A stretch of DNA of 17,544 bases, taken from positions 32,090 through 49,633 of the forward strand of contig DDAL01000031.1 of assembly GCA_002332615.1 (NCBI GenBank). Reading direction: 5' to 3'. The stretch is from Sphingobacteriaceae bacterium UBA2059. GTDB taxonomy: Bacteria > Bacteroidota > Bacteroidia > Sphingobacteriales > Sphingobacteriaceae. The notes beneath the pieces are model-generated. The model did no database searches. It was not told where the DNA came from and saw only the letters and a list, made by a program, of their open reading frames with translations. Made by a program: the position numbers and the translations under genes. Below are positions 15,099-17,544 of the stretch, piece after piece; position 1 is the first letter of the stretch, and each line of letters opens with the position of its first letter.

Positions 15099-16181
15099 CT
15101 AAATATATTCAGCTCCGAAGTTAGCCTTTACGTCGGCAGCAATAGTTTTTACCATCTGCTCTTCGTCTTTAGGGCATATCATGAGCGTGTTATTTGACTC
15201 TACAATTATATAGTTATTCAAACCTGAAAGAATTACAAGTTTGTCTTCAGGTACATTGACCATGCAATTGCTTGAGTTATAAAGTAATACCTTTTCTGAA
15301 GGTATCAACACGTTAGATGCTTCGTCTTTTTCAGACAATTCATACACAGAAGCCCAGGTACCTAGGTCAGACCAGCCGAACTCCGTAGGTAATACATATA
15401 CATTCTTAGCTTTCTCCATGATACCATAGTCGATTGATATATTGGTGCACTGGTAGTAAGCGTTTTGTATAAAAGGTTCTTCGGCTTCGGTATTAAACTT
15501 CGATTCACCCTCAGTGAAGATGTTATTTACATCAGGCAGGTACTGATCAAAAGCATTTAAGATTGAGGATACGGACCATACAAAAATACCTGCATTCCAT
15601 AAAAAGTCGCCGCTTTGAATAAATGTTCTGGCTAGCTCGGCGTTTGGCTTTTCAGTGAAGGTTTTTACTTTGTGGAACTTTTCTTCCAATACCTGCGGAG
15701 AGTACTGGATGTACCCATAGCCCGTATCTGGCCTTAAGGGTTTGATGCCCAGAGTGATAAGGCAATCATTTCTGGATGCCGTTTCCAGGGACAATTGAAT
15801 ATCTTTTACATATTTTTCGGTATCGAGAACAAGGTGGTCTGACGGAGAAACCACGATACAGGCATTGGGATTCAGCTGCTTTATTTTATGACTTGCATAA
15901 GCAATACAGGGAGCAGTATTTCTCATAATAGGCTCGCCAAGTATTTGCTGATCTGTAATTCCCGGCAGTTGTTGTTTGACCAGATCGCTGTAATTATCAT
16001 TTGTAGCGATGTATATATTTTCTGCTGGAACAATTTTCAGAAAACGCTCATAGGTTTGTTGTATGAGCGTTTTTCCCGTTCCTAAAATGTCTATAAATTG
16101 TTTAGGATGTTGTGTGCGGCTGATTGGCCAGAAGCGGCTTCCCACCCCTCCTGCCATAATTACTGCATAGAAATCTTTCAT
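15099..16181 (-). CDS. manC: Mannose-1-phosphate guanylyltransferase (monofunctional)
   Basis: This 360-residue enzyme makes GDP-mannose from GTP and mannose-1-phosphate, a precursor for mannose- and fucose-containing surface glycans. The nucleotidyltransferase signature spans GGVGSRFWPISRTQHPKQF at 11-29. PSDH at 113-116, GYGYI at 154-158, TEKP at 176-179, WNAGIF at 195-200 and GWSDLGTW at 269-276 complete the active site. The protein ends after the left-handed helix domain and lacks the phosphomannose isomerase domain of bifunctional ManC/AlgA enzymes. The frame is open upstream to 16220, but the ATG at 16181 directly precedes the conserved YAVIMAGG start and is preferred. It lies 44 bases after kdsD on the same strand, so an envelope-sugar operon is likely. 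Confidence 0.93.
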   Translation of the reverse strand: MKDFYAVIMAGGVGSRFWPISRTQHPKQFIDILGTGKTLIQQTYERFLKIVPAENIYIATNDNYSDLVKQQLPGITDQQILGEPIMRNTAPCIAYASHKIKQLNPNACIVVSPSDHLVLDTEKYVKDIQLSLETASRNDCLITLGIKPLRPDTGYGYIQYSPQVLEEKFHKVKTFTEKPNAELARTFIQSGDFLWNAGIFVWSVSSILNAFDQYLPDVNNIFTEGESKFNTEAEEPFIQNAYYQCTNISIDYGIMEKAKNVYVLPTEFGWSDLGTWASVYELSEKDEASNVLIPSEKVLLYNSSNCMVNVPEDKLVILSGLNNYIIVESNNTLMICPKDEEQMVKTIAADVKANFGAEYI

Positions 16182-16225
16182 GTATATATGAAATGAATAA
16201 GCGTAAATTTTGTTTGTCAAATGAT

Positions 16226-17191
16226 TTAAATGATTCCTTCTCTGATGATGTCATGTATATGAATGACGCCTTTGTAAGTGCCATTATCTACAACCAGCAG
16301 CTGAGTGATATGAGCCCCGCGCATCAGTTCAAGCGCGTTAACGGCAAGTTCGTCGCCCGAAATCGAACGCGGATTGGCGCTCATGATGTCGGCAGCAGTT
16401 AAATTGCTTATAGAATCGTATTTCTCCATCATTCTCCGGATGTCCCCATCGGTTATAATGCCGGCTACCTTGTCGTTTTCTACAACGGCCACTGCGCCAA
16501 GACGGTTCCTTGTTATTTCGAGCAAAACTTCTTTAACAGTAGCCTCTCGGGATATCTGCGGTTTTTCATTTCCGGTATAAATATCACTCACTTTTAAGTA
16601 GAGCTTTTTACCCAGGGCGCCGCCCGGATGGTACATGGCAAAGTCAGAACTGCTGAAGCTGCGGCATTCGAGCAGGCAAACGGCAAGCATGTCGCCCATA
16701 ACGAGCTGAGCAGTTGTACTGGTAGTAGGGGCAAGGTTCAAAGGACATGCCTCGTGCTGAACTGTTGTATCCAACACATAGCCGGCTTGCTGAGCCAGGT
16801 AAGACTCAGTATCACCTACCAGCCCTATCAACGTATTTCCTGCATGCTTCAGCAACGGAACCAGCACTTTTATTTCAGGAGTGTTTCCACTTTTAGATAT
16901 GCATATTACAACATCTTCGCTTTGTACTATTCCAAGGTCGCCGTGAACAGCGTCGGCGGCATGCATAAATACAGAAGGGGTTCCGGTAGAATTAAAGGTT
17001 GCCACTATTTTTTGTGCTATGAGTGCACTTTTTCCGACGCCGGTAATAATAACCCGCGCTTTACATTCGAGAATAAGCTTTATAACAGAATAGAAGTCGT
17101 TCCCCAGTCTGGAATCAAGTCCGGTAAGTCCGTTTATTTCCGAATGCAGCGTTCTCCTGGCTATTTCCAGGATATCATCACGTGTTTTCAA
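16226..17191 (-). CDS. kdsD: Arabinose-5-phosphate isomerase, KpsF/GutQ family (KdsD-like)
   Basis: This 321-residue enzyme interconverts ribulose-5-phosphate and arabinose-5-phosphate, the first step of KDO synthesis for lipopolysaccharide. A SIS domain spans about 32-165, with GVGKSALIAQK at 51-61, HGDLG at 83-87 and SKSGNTPE at 99-106. Two CBS domains follow (about 203-260 and 268-318). Residues matching the E. coli KdsD active site are all present with an offset of five: K54, E106, E147 and H188 (YHPGG). The frame starts at a TTG (17191); an in-frame TAA lies four codons upstream. An ATG at 17208-17210 is out of frame by one base across a run of seven A on the coding strand. It leads an apparent operon with manC and diverges from recQ. 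Confidence 0.9.
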   Translation of the reverse strand: MKTRDDILEIARRTLHSEINGLTGLDSRLGNDFYSVIKLILECKARVIITGVGKSALIAQKIVATFNSTGTPSVFMHAADAVHGDLGIVQSEDVVICISKSGNTPEIKVLVPLLKHAGNTLIGLVGDTESYLAQQAGYVLDTTVQHEACPLNLAPTTSTTAQLVMGDMLAVCLLECRSFSSSDFAMYHPGGALGKKLYLKVSDIYTGNEKPQISREATVKEVLLEITRNRLGAVAVVENDKVAGIITDGDIRRMMEKYDSISNLTAADIMSANPRSISGDELAVNALELMRGAHITQLLVVDNGTYKGVIHIHDIIREGII

Positions 17192-17213
17192 TAGATTTTT
17201 TTCTTAACATTCG

Positions 17214-17221
17214 CAAAATTA
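17214..17221 (-). promoter_or_regulatory. Candidate -7 element of the kdsD-manC promoter
   Basis: TAATTTTG on the minus strand is an exact match to TAnnTTTG and lies about 22 bases before the TTG start of kdsD. No TTTG-like -33 element is seen at the usual distance, so support is partial. Transcription would start near 17208, at or next to the out-of-frame ATG. Confidence 0.4.
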
Positions 17222-17269
17222 TGTTATTTTAGATTAAGTTTAGATACAGATTTTTTCCTAGGTAGGATA

Positions 17270-17544
17270 ATGGAGATAAAGACAACGTTATTTGAAAGTT
17301 TACAAAACTTTTTTGGCTTCGATAATTTTAAAGGCGATCAGGAAGCAATCATCACGAACATTCTTAATAAAAAAGACACTTTTGTTATTATGCCCACAGG
17401 CGGAGGCAAGTCAATTTGCTACCAGTTGCCTGCTTTGATGAATGAAGGGACAGCGATAGTTATTTCCCCCCTTATCGCTTTGATGAAGAATCAGGTGGAT
17501 CAGCTAAGGGCATTTGGAGGTACAAATAGCATTGCTCACTTTTT
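17270..17544 (+). CDS. recQ: ATP-dependent DNA helicase RecQ (N-terminal 91 codons, cut by right edge)
   Basis: I translated from the ATG at 17270 to the window end and found an open frame of 91 codons plus two bases. The product begins with FFGFDNFKGDQEAII at 14-28, the motif 0/Q-type region of RecQ. Walker A MPTGGGKS at 41-48 follows, then ICYQLPAL and VISPLIALMKNQVDQL (motif Ia region). This matches the N-terminus of superfamily 2 RecQ helicases that unwind recombination and stalled-fork intermediates. DEAH box, RQC and HRDC domains would lie beyond the window. A weak TAAGTTTA (17235-17242) could be part of its promoter. It is divergent from kdsD. Confidence 0.93.
   Translation, partial: MEIKTTLFESLQNFFGFDNFKGDQEAIITNILNKKDTFVIMPTGGGKSICYQLPALMNEGTAIVISPLIALMKNQVDQLRAFGGTNSIAHF

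Noticed and set aside
16182..16220. 13-residue N-terminal extension of manC
   Set aside because: The residues before the ATG at 16181 are not family-like, and the ATG directly precedes the conserved nucleotidyltransferase start.
16628..17194. 188-codon plus-strand open frame
   Set aside because: It is a shadow of kdsD, whose active-site residues are all present on the minus strand.
1..17544. CRISPR arrays, insertion sequences, prophage genes, tRNA or rRNA genes
   Set aside because: No regularly spaced repeats, transposase or phage motifs, or RNA gene signatures were found on either strand by reading.

Overview
The window looks like a chromosomal segment of a Bacteroidetes bacterium, most likely Sphingobacteriales (Pedobacter/Mucilaginibacter-like). 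The reasons are: protein sequences that resemble that group from memory (citrate synthase, DnaB N-terminus, RecQ N-terminus), weak or absent Shine-Dalgarno sites, and several exact matches to the Bacteroidetes -7 promoter element TAnnTTTG. The genus is inference; no search was run.

Layout. Bases 1-1505 (minus) hold most of a secreted DUF1800-family protein that runs off the left edge. A 275-base divergent spacer follows, with an 11-bp-phased GTAC repeat and two small stem-loops. Bases 1781-7509 (plus) are a complete four-gene DNA repair cassette: metallo-beta-lactamase-fold exonuclease, ATP-dependent DNA ligase, Lhr-type DEXH helicase and the metallophosphoesterase PdeM. Each gene overlaps the next by one to eight bases, so they are almost certainly co-transcribed. 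Citrate synthase (gltA, plus) follows and is closed by a strong bidirectional terminator shared with a convergent minus-strand operon (bifunctional-nuclease-domain protein, then CNT nucleoside transporter). That operon diverges from a plus-strand pair (TPR protein, then CHR-family chromate transporter) across a perfect 16-bp palindrome that contains a -7 element on each strand. The transporter's stop codon abuts the stop codon of convergent dnaB. dnaB diverges from rlmB (23S rRNA 2'-O-methyltransferase), which converges on a minus-strand sugar operon: arabinose-5-phosphate isomerase (kdsD-like), then mannose-1-phosphate guanylyltransferase (manC-like). Divergent to kdsD is the first 91 codons of recQ, cut by the right edge.

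How the genes work together. The repair cassette supplies end processing (two nucleases), unwinding and sealing, and is the most coherent functional unit here. kdsD and manC supply precursors for KDO and GDP-mannose, so they serve the cell envelope. The remaining genes are housekeeping functions: TCA cycle, replication, ribosome methylation and recombination. No CRISPR array, insertion sequence, prophage, tRNA or rRNA was seen. No wholly undescribed system is evident; the most notable points are the compact repair cassette with its repeat-bearing upstream region, the palindromic divergent promoter, and an upstream ATG of kdsD separated from the gene's frame by a seven-A run. All gene-free stretches are shorter than 300 bases.
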